A DNA stretch of 64,000 bases, from assembly GCA_009741485.1 (NCBI GenBank), contig CM019214.1:26386327-26450326 (forward strand). The letters are read 5' to 3'. Position numbers and translations under genes: made by a program. The stretch comes from Malurus cyaneus samueli (taxonomy: Eukaryota; Chordata; Aves; Passeriformes; Maluridae). This document shows, piece after piece, positions 38,901 through 49,751 of this stretch (position 1 is its first letter; the number at the start of each line of letters is the position of its first letter). The notes beneath the pieces are model-generated. The model saw only the letters and a list, made by a program, of their open reading frames with translations, was not told the origin of the DNA and made no database searches.

Positions 38901-41900
38901 TTAAGAGATAAAAATAATCTGTAATGTAATGAGATTAAGATACGCATTATTTGCAATATTGCCAAATAAATGCTATCAGTGCTTTTCAAATCAGGTAGTG
39001 AAAACCACTTCTCACTGAATCTCAGAAATTATATCATCAAACATATTCTTTTCACATTTCTTCTCAAATGTATAAGTTATCTCTGGCCTTCTTTTTTCTT
39101 CCATAAAATACAAAAAACTGAAACTATTTTAATAGAACAGCACGCTACACTAGTAATGATCTTGAATATTTATAATGAATGAATGAAAAAGCTACCAGTG
39201 GCCATGTAAGTTTTATTCCATCCCAAACAGAGTAGAAGAGTACTGAATAAACCTGCAGAATCATTTGATATCTCCATCTTCCAAATTAGCCTCATTACTC
39301 TATCTCTAACATTGTCCCAATATGATTTTCACATTGTCAGCTTTTAAATTCCTAACTTCTGAAAACCTCGTGCACATCCCTTCGTTAAATTCCTCGCTCT
39401 TCCTATGTAACAATCCCTGGGGGCATAGGTTGGGGCAGGCAAATACTACCAGTGATAGAAAAATGAGGTGGTCAGTTGTCCAGACTAAAGAGCATATGCT
39501 CATTCAGAAATAACTCAACAATGCTCCACCAGTCACCTGTGTCCTAAAGCTTGTACCTTGGCATTTTTAGGGAAGCATGTCTTCGCTATTTCTTTCTGAA
39601 ATCCCTGGATTCCTTTACCCACATTTCTTTTTGAATTAGAGTAGTTTTCTTGCTTTCAATATTCCCTGAGTTCTAGCTTTCAAGTGCAAATACTAAAAAC
39701 AACTGATGAACCTAGCTAAATCATTGCTAAAGAATTTCAAGTTTTTCCCATTGATTTTAGAAACAGTTTCATATAGCCATGAGCACATGTGCATTTATTT
39801 CCCATTCCTCCTGTGAGATTGGAAAAAGACAAAGCTGGCATGAGCCATGGTATGATCCAATCCAACTTCTCTCTTCAGAGGTTTCTGTAGCCTGGGTTTC
39901 TCAGTCCCCAGTGAAATCTACATCTGCTGTTCTTCCCACTAGAAATTCAGAAGGAAGCTGAAAAACGAAACTCTACCGACACTCTCTTTCAAAAGGGCTC
40001 AGAAATCCTCATCAGACCTACTCCTTACCCATGTCACCTGGAAGTGCTGTCCTGACTCCCACTACCCTGCCCACCACCTGGCATTGCACTCGCTTTTCCA
40101 ACAGAAAACATTCTTTCTTCTCAGCCTATACATCTGCTATTACTTATTATTTACATTTTTCATAGATTATATTTTTTTAATGAATTTGGGAATAATTTTT
40201 AATGGAGAATGTGAGAAAGGTGAAGCCATCTGACAGAGTTTTCTGCTTGCTTTTGAATTGCAACCCTTGTAACTGTACAGGTGTCATCAGAAGATATGAA
40301 CCTTGCAAGCAATGAGATCGCTTGGCTGTGTGAGGAAAGAGGGTTTAAAATCAGAAACAGACAAGAAATCCACAATATATCACACAAAAGCAGAGCCACT
40401 GATAAAGTGCTTAAGGGAAAAGAGTATCTGCAGAATAACAGTCACAAAGATCAACACCTTATTCCCCTGTTACAGGACCTATCAAGTAGTTAAACGTAGC
40501 TCAAGTTAAAACAGAGGTATTTTGGGTTTGGGCTAATATTTTTTTTTGTTTTGGGGTTTTTTGAAATAAAAATATATAGTCAGAGTTATTTTAGTAAAAT
40601 AAATTGGATACATCTATGTGTCTTTCATACACAGAGAAATAGAAAGAGGAATATAGAATGGGAGGGAAACATCAACAAAGATCCTTTTCCTCTAATCTTG
40701 GACTCCCCAAAACAACTTATTCTTTTAAAAAATAATACATAATTTTTGATATATTAATTACTAATCTGGGACATTAATAAGTGCAAGATTACTGTTAATT
40801 TCTGATAGGTTTGAATCAGTAACTAAGCAACCATTTTTCTGAAGTATATCATTATCAACTAATGACAGCGAACAAACAAACAAACCAATCCCAAGTGTAT
40901 GCAGACTACACCTGTTACAAAGCCACTGTCATCACAGAAGTATCCCTGTGACCAGGACAAGTAGATGAGTGGATGATGAAAAATAATAATGGCAAACATA
41001 GACAAACACATTGAGAAACTTCCCAAAACACAGGATGTAAACTGATAAAGTGAATTTATTAATGATGAGACATGATTTCTAGATATACTAAGATCAAAGC
41101 TGGAAAAGAATGCTTGCAATTACTTTTAGATTACTTAAAGCATTTCCTCTTCCTAAATTAATATCTCCACTGATTCAGTGCATTGTCCCCCTCATTATAC
41201 TCAGACTTGTAGGGAACTGCATTGACAGTGCATCAATTGATGCAGTAACCTATTCCCTGAAATGCTATTAGCTTGGATTTGAACTGTTGGATTTTACATT
41301 TAATTAAATAATCTTAATTTGATCTGCCTAAAATTTGTAAAATTCATCAGTCTGAAATCGGAAGAGAAAAATGACTGTGTACCAAACCTTGACTTTCTAA
41401 AAGTTTTATCCTTAATAAAACTATGAATGAATGATCTACTCCAGCTGTCTAAAGAAATGATCCATTGCTTTCCAACACACACAAAGTTGAGTCAAAGGCC
41501 AGAGATCAGCTTCTAAGTATAGTAGGGAAGTTATGTAATTAGTTGTTTTGCAAGATCAATGAACAATTGGATTGCTCATTTGCTGCTGAACTCAGCAACA
41601 TTTATATTGTGTATTACATTCACAACATTTAATATTGATGCTGACTATTTCACAGATTTTATACTACATAAAAGCAATATACAATGAACAAAAAAATAAC
41701 ACGCACTATAAAGTAGGAAAAATTATGAAAGCATTAAATGAACTCACATATATAGCCCTGGATGATAAATTGTCCTTCTTTTCAGGGATTATTGTGACCA
41801 GCTATGTAATATATACGCCTGGGCATAACCTATGGTTTGCACCAAGGTATAATGATCTTATGTTAAATTGACTCTTGACTCTTCCTAAATGTCACAGAGT

Positions 41901-43164
41901 GTTTTGGTTTTTGGGGTTTTTTTTGGGGGGGGAAGCTGAAGTTTATAGCTGAATGAGCATGATGCCTAGGAAATTTCATTTTATTCTATTTTCATTTTGT
42001 ATTTGAAATACGATTCCTTCTCAGTTTCATTTCTTGAACCCTTTCATGCTTTTGGTTTATGCTCTCATTCATAAAGGACATAAGTGCATTCATGACATTA
42101 CCATGAATGTAAACTCAACTGTCGTTATTGCATCATTACACCTTGTGACTAATTCTATTGGCTTTAAGAGAATCTAGGCACTTGCTTAAAACTAACAGAA
42201 ATTAAGTAGGTGCTTAAATACTTTGCTTAATGAGTCTGCAATGACTCTCGTGTCATGAACTGAACTGTAAACAGATGAATGAATCACAGTCATATCACTT
42301 TGTAATTGTTCAGCAAAACATATTTCTTTAGCAGAAAAGGAGTTTGAATATCATACATAAATTTTATTTCATATGTAAGAGTTCAAAAATGAATTCTAAT
42401 AAATCTAAAACCTACTTCTTCACCTTTGGTAGTGATCCGATTGTAAGAGTCTCAGCAGAAATATTTTGAAGATGTTTCTATCTGCTTAGCTCATGTTTCT
42501 GTAAGGATATTAATTGATAATAAAAGATAAAAGTGTAAATTAGGCAAGCTGGAAGTGTTAAACTGGTGTGACATTACAGAATGAATTTACAGACTTCATA
42601 GTATTTTAATTACATTAAGAGCAGATTAAAAATATATTACTTCACAGCAGAAGATACCAGTTACAAATGTTAAACGTATCATTCATGTTGCTGTATCCAA
42701 CTGATAATGTCCTTTCTTTTCACAATTCCATTCCAGTGTTAAAGATATAACTATCATGCATGCAAGCATTTTGCCTTAAATGAAAAAAAATAACAAGAAT
42801 TGCTTACATTTAGCCATGAATGTAAATATTTATAGAACATCTTTGTATACTATTTGTAAAAGTTTGGGGGCTGTGATATCATCTTTGTTTTAAACTGCAA
42901 AGATTTGAAAAGATTGGCCTAACCTTGGAGTGAATTAGGGTCAGATTTTGATTTTGATTAGCTGGTTTTAAGTGCTACAGATGTAAGAGAGAATGACAGT
43001 CTCATCTGGAGCAAACCTGAGTTGAATCTAACTGTTTATTTCCTAATAGAGCGAGGCAAATAAAGGAATCCAGAATACCATCTACCATCTCACCGTCTAA
43101 ATTACGTGCCCAAGTCTTTCCTCCGGCTTTATGGCCAGACTAACACCACTGTGATTTAATCATG
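35986..43164. other. Intergenic desert, no gene seen
   Basis: About 7.2 kb with no gene recognised. Contains a strongly A/T-only segment at 37151-37256 and a T/G-rich patch with a nine-G run near 41902-41931. The overlapping open frames at 36138-36443 (+) and 36314-36676 (-) occupy a slightly GC-richer stretch, but neither has recognisable protein features. Confidence 0.6.
37151..37256. repeat. A/T-rich low-complexity segment
   Basis: About 105 bases of almost pure A/T built from aataaa, taata and atata units. Simple, easily melted DNA with no further structure seen. Confidence 0.85.
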
Positions 43165-43205
43165 CAGAGCATAAAATAATTTAGGTTGGAAAAGACTTAT
43201 GAATG
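43165..43205 (-). mobile_element. Possible very short CR1 3' remnant
   Basis: 'cagagcataaaataatttag' followed by 'gttggaaaagact' matches the reverse complement of the extreme 3' end of CR1 (catagaatcatttaggttggaaaagacc). The similarity fades after about 40 bases, so this is either a tiny 5'-truncated copy or a chance match. Confidence 0.4.
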
Positions 43206-46200
43206 AAGGTGTCTTTAAAAATTATTAATGGGAAACTCAGCTGCAGCCGTGAACATCTATGAAGTACTCCAAATGCTGATTTCTTTTTTTTTTTTTTTTT
43301 GAAGGGTCAGTGGGAAAATAGCAAAGGTATAAGCACATGAAAGTGGTTGAGAAAGCTGAACCAGCTTGACAGAAATGCAATCTGGCTCAGAATTCCCCAC
43401 AGCTATAAGATTAGGACACTAAATGACCTAAATCTTGTGCATAGCAAGGGTTTGGGGAAGTGATTTGGCTAGAAACCCTATCTAGTAAATGAATCCCTGA
43501 ATAAATTCCTGAACTGGCTCACCAGGAAGCTGCCTGAGGGTCAAAAGCAAAAGCAAGGGCGTGGGTGCTGATGCCAGAGAGGGAGGAGAACAACAGAAAT
43601 GTGGCAGCCTGGATTTGGATCAGATTAAAATGAACCACACCTGAAGCCCACATAAATTGTGACATGGGGAAAAACTGATGCTAAGTCAATGAAGATATGA
43701 TGGACTCTTAGGTCTGGCAACATTCTTACTTCGATGCCCCCAGCTAGAGAATATTTTAGCTGTTTCTTTTTTCTCACCACGTCCTTAGTCTTGGGTATGA
43801 AGATACCAATATGAAACCAAATAAAATTTAAAAAATGTTGAATTAAAAGTTTTATTCTGTTCATGCATGTCTTAAAAAACACATATGCAATTTTACTTTA
43901 AAAGTCTTCTAACTATAAATACAGGGGGGAAAAACACTTTATCACAGAAATTTTACATTTAACTGAGAACTCCTTGCTGAAATAGCTTAATTCCTTAAAG
44001 GTGGTAGAAACAGATAGAGTATATTATTCTGTTTGACTACCCTGAATACTAGAAAGTTCACATAATGCATGTCTTGCTAGAAGAAAAAAAACTTAATAAA
44101 CCTCAAACCAATTTAATCATTTGTGGAATATATTACTCTACACTAATTTTTGCAGAAACTTGGAAAAATTCATAAAAATACACTATAGTTACATACCTTA
44201 AATTGTATAAATAAATGTGAATTGAATTATATTTGATCTATACAACTTTTGCAGAATTCCATACAGCAATATAGCAAACACGTCATTTCCATTGGCACAG
44301 TAAATATGGAGTGTTTTTGAAGCTGAAATCCACAGTGTGGGAGAATATGTCCTAAGATTGCATTCAGTTACTTAAAGAAGGGAGGCTAGAAGTAGAGTTC
44401 TTTTCATACAATTAAGATGCAAAATTCTTGATACCCCATTTACTGGGTCACTGCTGTAACCAGTATGCTATCCTGAGTATACAAAACGAGATATTCCAGT
44501 GTCAATGTACATAACTATTTGTTAGACAAAAAGATGTCCTAGTGCATTGCTATTTTATTCTATCTTTGAACCGAACCAAATATTACACCTGACCTCAAAG
44601 AGCTTATCCAGCACGCAGTGTTTCAGGGTCTTCTATCAGCTAACATAGCATTCCTCTAACTTTTTTTTTTTTTTTCTAAAAAAATTAGCCTTAACTTACT
44701 TTTGTGAGGGGACCAGTTTTGCATGTATGTGAGATACACTTTCAGAATGCTTAACAGAACAAGTTCCTCAGCAAACATAGGCAAAGCAACATCTTGTTTC
44801 CAGATCTCAATCTGGTTTTGGCAGAAGCTAGGCACAAACTTGCTCAGACTGGGCAGAAGTCTAGACACCCTTTTACTAGCATTTCCACTTTTGAACTGGC
44901 TACACCAATGCATTTTCAAACCAAGGAATCAATGCAGCAAGACCATCAGAAACACAGGATTGGATGTAGGTAACTATGTTATATTCTTTGTGTATAAATT
45001 CTCATTTAGATACAGCCACTATACTCATCCTAATTTAAATGCTTTTAAAAAACGTTAAACATAATCATATTCAAATAAAAGTGTGATAGCTGCTTTATGA
45101 ATGCGTAGATATGTTTGCATGGTGTGTGATTGTTCATTACACAGATGGGCTTATTTCCATAATATGAAGGAACTGCTTCAGATGGGTGGAATAATTTCCT
45201 CCTTCCTTTGTCACACGCCAGAATTTTTTGCACAAAAGGGTGCTGGTTTACATCATAGGACTTGCCTGATCATGAACTTCTTTAGCAAAACAAAACAAAT
45301 GAAAAACACATACCAGTACTAATTATCTTTACTAGTTATTCTTCCTCCTCAGAAGAGTCCCACGATTTTAGGCACTGTATGTAATGCAACTAAAGGAGAT
45401 GATACGGAGTTATTTACTAGTAATAACCACCACTGAAGGACTTCTCCATTTCCTCCCTACAGGTTTGAACAGGTTCTCCAGCAAACTTGTACTATGATGG
45501 TGATGGTAACGATATGCTTTAACAAGATTTGTAAGGAAAATTATATATTTGCAGGGAAGAAAGAAGCAGGCTTTCAGGTAGACAAACACAAAACTGCTCA
45601 GACCACAGGAAAGACTCTTTTGTCTGCAGTCATGGAGACATTTAAATGACTGATTCCTTTCCCAGAGAGTTAAGTGCTTAAATCATATTCCATTTGCATG
45701 GAATGTGTACCACAATGCCCCCTCAAAATGACAGAAAAAATTATCTGTTATATAAATTCATTAATAGGTAGAAAGTTTGTTATCTTTTCCATTAGTTTAA
45801 TATTGTCAATTAAAGGTTTCCTGGGGAGGAAAAAAAAAAAAAAGCAAGAAATGTGAGGAAAGTTAATAATTTTGGACTCAAAGAAATATTTAACTATCTG
45901 TGTGGTTGTATGTGCTGAAGTTTGGCAAATGTACATACATGAGAGGCAGCAAAGAATAACCAAATTGACACCTGGAACTCTTTAGGCCCCTGAAAATTTT
46001 GAGCTTGTGAAAGAATATAAGTACACTGAACATTTTCTGCAGCTGAAACGGAAGAGTAAGTTCTCACTAAAATCATGACTGGAGAAAACTATTTAAACTA
46101 CCTTTCTTCGGTAGTTTTTTCTTAAGTAAAATCTTTTTTAGAAAGGCATTTACTGTCTTTTGAAAGAATCATCTGTGACATCTGATACTCTAAAGGGAAA

Positions 46201-47444
46201 ATGAAAATAGGGCTAACCCTTGGTGTGAGAACCTGTAAGGTAAAGGAAAGGAAATATAAAGGGGGTAAATTGCTTTAAGACAAAGGAACCTGGTTGTAGG
46301 CATATAACACATGAAACATCTGAGAACTATGGATTTTTGAGAGTAAAGAAAAGGTCAGGATTATTCAAAAAGTACCTGTGACCTAAAGTTCACATTTTAA
46401 GTTAAAATAAGGGCAAAAATGAAAGAAAAAAAAAAAAGGAGTACAGGGCTACAGGCTTGCCTATGAATTGTGTCCAAGAATCCAAGAATTGTGGTCAAGA
46501 AACTATGTTTCATATCCACTGTTGCAATCCAGTGGCCAGCTCTACTTCCATTTGCAATTTAGGAAGTTAGCAGTTTTGATTCTCAAACCCATTGTATGTA
46601 GAAAGAACGATATTTTCTTTTCCTGAAGTATTGTGGATAATAATCAGTATCTGCAAGATAAATTCTAAGTAGGTTATACAAAGGTGGCGAAGCGCACTAA
46701 TAATATGTTGACATTCTAAATATAAACATTGCAATTATATTGCTACAACTACGACTAGCAAATGCCTTGGATACAAAGGAAGGAAGCAAACTTTAATCTT
46801 AAGAAAAGACACTGCATCAAATGGAGATAATCCTGTGCTTAGGAACCTTGCTAAATCACAGCTCTTTTGAATGAGTGCTGTCATACAGGCCACCAACTGC
46901 TGAAGCATGACAATAGGAGACTCTTAAAGTTTTAAGGTCCTGAATGAAAGTAATTCAAACATTAAGTAAAATTTGTAGCATAAATTGGAATATCAGTTGA
47001 CAGTAACCAACACCTACGTAAAGTACTTTATGTCCTTTTAAATATTTGAGCTGTGAATGATTTCTTAGTTTTTACTGAAAAGAAAAGGTTTCAGGAATAT
47101 TATATAACAATTTTCTTGGGTAGACTGAAATTAAAGTACCCTTTTGAAAAATAATTATCACAATCAGATTGTACCTTTTTTCTGAATTTGCAATTATTTG
47201 ACTGAAAAAAAATACATTTTAATACATACTGAGATTTCTTCAATGTTTTAATGTTTATTTTTCAAAGTCCTATCTTACACAAAAAATACAGTTACTGTTA
47301 AGAGAGTTTTATTGGATTGCTTATCATTTGACCAAATAGGAATTAAATTTACAGGTTGCCAGAACATTAAATTTGCAATTTAAGGAATCTTTAAAATACT
47401 TCATTCAAGGCCTGAATTGTAAATCTGGTATACAACGTGCAAAA
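43206..47444. other. Intergenic desert, no gene seen
   Basis: AT-rich DNA with poly(T) runs near 43283 and 44660, and A runs near 45830 and 46425. The complementary open frames at 44656-45058 show no recognisable domain; at least one of such a pair must be a shadow and probably both are. No RNA gene or clear transposon was recognised. Confidence 0.6.
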
Positions 47445-47650
47445 CATAGTCACATGGAGTACTATGAATGGGAGGAGATTGGAAAGGACAACAGTGGGGT
47501 CATCTGGTTCAACTTCCCTGCCCAAGCAGGGTCATCCCACAGCACACTGCACAGAATGGCATCCACATATTTTAGTATCTCCAGTGAGGGAGACTCCACA
47601 ACCTCTCTGGGAAATCTGTTCTAGTGCTCAGTCAACCTCACAGGAAAGAA
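47445..47650 (-). mobile_element. CR1 LINE 3' fragment
   Basis: After a diverged terminal part (acatggagtactatgaatgg), the + strand shows 'attggaaaggacaacagtgg', 'ggtcatctggttcaacttcc', 'ctgcccaagcagggtcatcc', 'gggagactccacaacctctc' and 'tgggaaatctgttctagtgc'. This is the reverse complement of an avian CR1 3' region. Minus-strand insertion, 5' truncated, lying about 0.7 kb before the CpG island of PRKX. Confidence 0.9.
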
Positions 47651-48339
47651 GCATGAAAGGAAATTAAGTAAAGTAGTAAAGCAAAACAGAAGTGCCAAAC
47701 TTGCATTCCAGAGAGTTCACAAATGGAATTTGAAATTTTGGAGCAAAAGTGATGTCATCGTCCTTGACTGGTGACTTTTCACAAGCTGACAGGAAGCAGA
47801 GATGACTTAATGGTTTTCTGAATTAGTCATAACCTTTCATGTCAACAAGCAAAAAGATAAAAATGCATATTACATCCCCTGAGTATTAACACTATAAATT
47901 GCACTCTAAGGATGTCTTAAAATTCAGGATAAATGTACATAAATTCGTAATCCTTGTATATAACTTATATGTACTCATTTTTATATACACAAAGTTATTG
48001 CTCATTATTACTGAGCCTACTCCACATAGAACTAACAGGCCTTATATTTTCATGATGTCACATTTAATAAAAAGGAGATGCCAAATGCCACTCTTGATTG
48101 TGACTGGATTTACACATCAGCTTTGCAGATATTCTGCTCACTGGAGCATAGGGTAGGAGCTGTGAACAGTAAAACTGGGCCAGACCAAGGCATAGAAAAA
48201 AATCAGCATTTCCTTCCCAGTTTTGACGCGTACGCTTCACAGTGACTTGGTTCGCACACCAATTTGCCCTGTCTTCCAGCATAATCATCAACAGCTTCTT
48301 GGCTGCTCTGGAAGGAGCTATATTCGGTACTCCACTGCT
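47651..48339. other. Proximal upstream flank of PRKX
   Basis: AT-rich to about 48220, then rising GC and CpG (gacgcgtacg near 48225). A 70-base segment at 48280-48349 is bounded by a plausible acceptor (ttgccctgtcttccag) and donor (gag|gtgggt) on the + strand, but nothing else supports an exon. A long minus-strand open frame covering 48064-49269 begins in the CpG island and reads into this flank; I treat it as a composition artefact. Confidence 0.5.
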
Positions 48340-49076
48340 GCTGCATGAGGTGGGTGCCTCCTCAGCTCGGCCGAGCGCAGCCAGGCACTCCAGCCAGCCA
48401 TCCCCATCCACCCGAACACCCTGCAGGCTGGAGCTGGGGATGCGGACGGGCTGCGGCCGGTGCGGGACCCACACCTGTCTGGAAACGGGGAGTAAAACAA
48501 GGCGTGCAAACCCTTCGGGACGTGCGGGGGGAGCTACGCGAACACGCGCTCCCACACATGGGGAACGACCGGCTCTTCGCAGGGCTGCTACTGTGCAGCC
48601 GAGGGTGACCCGGCTGCCGCTTCGCAGGGACCCAAAGCTCATTTTTAACTTTCTGTCGACAGCGCACCGGACCGTCCCAGGCGCCCCTGCAGCAATGAGC
48701 GAGAGCGGGGCAGGCGCGGCAGCCGCCGGCGCTCCCCTCCACCCCCTTCCCGCCGCGCTGCCCCTCGGGCGGGACGCAGGGGTGAAGGACGGGCAGAGGG
48801 CACCGGGACTGCCACACGGTCCCGGGCCGTGCCCGCGGCGGGGGGCGAGGGCCGTGCTCCCGCCGTGCTCCTGCCGTGGGCGGGCCGGGCGGGCCGGGCC
48901 GCACCGCCCCGGCCCCTCCCCCCCGCCAGCCTCAGCGGGACGGTGCCGCAGCGGGCAGCGGCAAACCCCGCCCACCGCCCCGCGTGTGGCGCGGCTGGGC
49001 GCACCCTCGCCATTGTCTGCGCGGCGCTCCTTGCCTGCTGCGGGCACCGGCGGGCGGCGCGGCGGCTGTGGCCGCG

Positions 49077-49151
49077 ATGCTGAAGGGCTGCGCGCCCCCT
49101 CAGAGGCGGCAGCGGGCTCCAGCCCTGGGGAGCAGCCACCCCGCCTGCTGA
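49077..49151 (+). other. Candidate upstream ORF, 24 codons
   Basis: An ATG at 49077 in a fair context (G at -3, C at +4) opens a 24-codon frame ending in TGA at 49149-49151, ahead of and out of frame with the PRKX start. It is relevant only if transcription begins upstream of 49077. It would be expected to lower or condition translation of the main frame. Confidence 0.4.
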
Positions 49152-49210
49152 AGACTGAAACTTTGCGTCCCCGCCGCTCCCTCGCCTCCCCCTTCCTCTC
49201 TCCCTTCTCC

Positions 49211-49219
49211 ATGCGCTGA
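49211..49219 (+). other. Candidate minimal upstream ORF (Met-Arg-stop)
   Basis: ATG CGC TGA lies in the same frame as PRKX and ends 27 bases before its ATG. The start context is weak (T at -3, C at +4). The TGA is also the in-frame stop that limits the N-terminal extent of the PRKX frame, which supports 49247 as the most upstream start of that frame after the stop. Confidence 0.5.
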
Positions 49220-49246
49220 GCGGCCGCGGGGCGCCCGCTCGGCCCC

Positions 49247-49430
49247 ATGGACGCTTTCTGCGCTGCCAAAGCTAAAATGGGGGCGAAGAGCGGCGGCGAG
49301 GCGGCGGCGGCGGCGGGAGTGGCCGCCCTCAGCCGCCGTGCGGCCCCCAGCCCTGCCGGACCCGGCTCGCCCGCTGCGCTGGAGCCCGTTGCCTACAAGC
49401 TGGAGGATCTGGAGACCCTGGCCACCGTGG
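49247..49430 (+). CDS. PRKX: PRKX serine/threonine kinase, first coding exon (partial)
   Basis: Encodes 61 residues plus the first base of a Gly codon, then a strong donor (TGG|GTGAGT, donor GT at 49431), so the exon ends in phase 1. Residues 1-49 are low-complexity Ala/Pro/Gly/Ser, including a five-Ala run coded by (GCG)5. Residues 50-62 (YKLEDLETLATVG) closely resemble the human PrKX segment just before its GTGTFGRV glycine loop (YSLQDFDTLATVG). PKA catalytic subunits differ here (FERIKTLGTGSFG), so PRKX is favoured over PRKACA/PRKACB. From family knowledge, PrKX is a cAMP-regulated AGC kinase inhibited by type I regulatory subunits, acting in cytoplasm and nucleus in cell differentiation and morphogenesis. 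The start at 49247 follows an in-frame TGA at 49217 and has G at +4 but C at -3. A second in-frame ATG (codon 11, 49277) has A at -3 and G at +4 and may be used. All catalytic motifs lie in later exons outside the window. Confidence 0.87.
49291..49317. repeat. GGC/GCG trinucleotide repeat in coding sequence
   Basis: CGGCGGC-type triplets, with five consecutive GCG Ala codons at 49301-49315, inside the first PRKX exon. Such runs often vary in length between species and individuals and lie in the disordered N-terminal tail. Confidence 0.85.
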
Positions 49431-49518
49431 GTGAGTGCGGGAAGGAGGGAACAAAGGAGCTGCCGGGTGCCTGCCCTGCGACCGTGCCCGGCGGGAGGAG
49501 GTCCCCTTCCCAGCGCCC

Positions 49519-49548
49519 TTTTTTGTGGTTTTTGGTTTTTTTTTTTTT

Positions 49549-49581
<33 letters not shown>
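49519..49581. repeat. T-rich tract with a 32-base poly(T) run
   Basis: Starting ~88 bases after the PRKX exon 1 donor, the + strand is nearly all T, ending in an uninterrupted run of about 32 T (49550-49581). It sits inside the CpG island. Length is likely polymorphic and may be imprecise in the assembly. Confidence 0.93.
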
Positions 49582-49583
<2 letters not shown>

Positions 49584-49731
49584 CTCTCCGCCCCTACCCG
49601 TGCGCTCCCCCTCCCCGCTCCGCTCCCGTCTCTCCCGCCGCGCCACCGCTGGCCGCTGTGAGGGCAGCTGGGGTTGCCCGCGGTGGCTGGGGGTGGCTGT
49701 GGGCGGCTGAGGAGGACGCGCCGCAGCCGCC

Positions 49732-49751
49732 GCGCGGTTCGGGAACCGCGC
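49732..49751. repeat. Perfect 9-bp inverted repeat (GC-rich hairpin)
   Basis: gcgcggttc, a two-base gap, then gaaccgcgc: a perfect 9-bp stem with a GG loop. Further pairing is possible outside it (cgcag / ctgcg). It is located at the 5' end of intron 1 inside the CpG island. Confidence 0.85.

Larger units (their letters stand above)
48870..49246 (+). promoter_or_regulatory. PRKX: Presumed TATA-less core promoter and 5' UTR of PRKX
   Basis: No TATA box is seen. Sp1-type GC boxes are visible at 48878-48884 and 48887-48893 (GGGCGGG) and on the other strand at 48904-48910, 48966-48973 and 48975-48981 (CCGCCCC-type). A pyrimidine-rich stretch at 49185-49210 precedes the coding start by ~37 bases and could hold a TCT/TOP-like initiator or be plain 5' UTR. 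The transcription start cannot be fixed from sequence alone. If it lies far enough upstream, two upstream AUGs (49077 and 49211) fall in the leader. Confidence 0.55.

Noticed and set aside
44656..45058. Complementary open frames of 87 and 111 codons
   Set aside because: They are mutual shadows; neither has recognisable features, and a poly(T) run encodes the Lys tail of one.
48064..49269. A 401-codon open frame on the minus strand overlapping the PRKX exon, and a 325-codon + frame upstream of it
   Set aside because: GC-rich islands are poor in stop codons. The products are Pro/Arg/Ala-rich without recognisable domains, and the + frame ends in the TGA just before the PRKX start. A divergent non-coding transcript remains possible but is not shown by the sequence.
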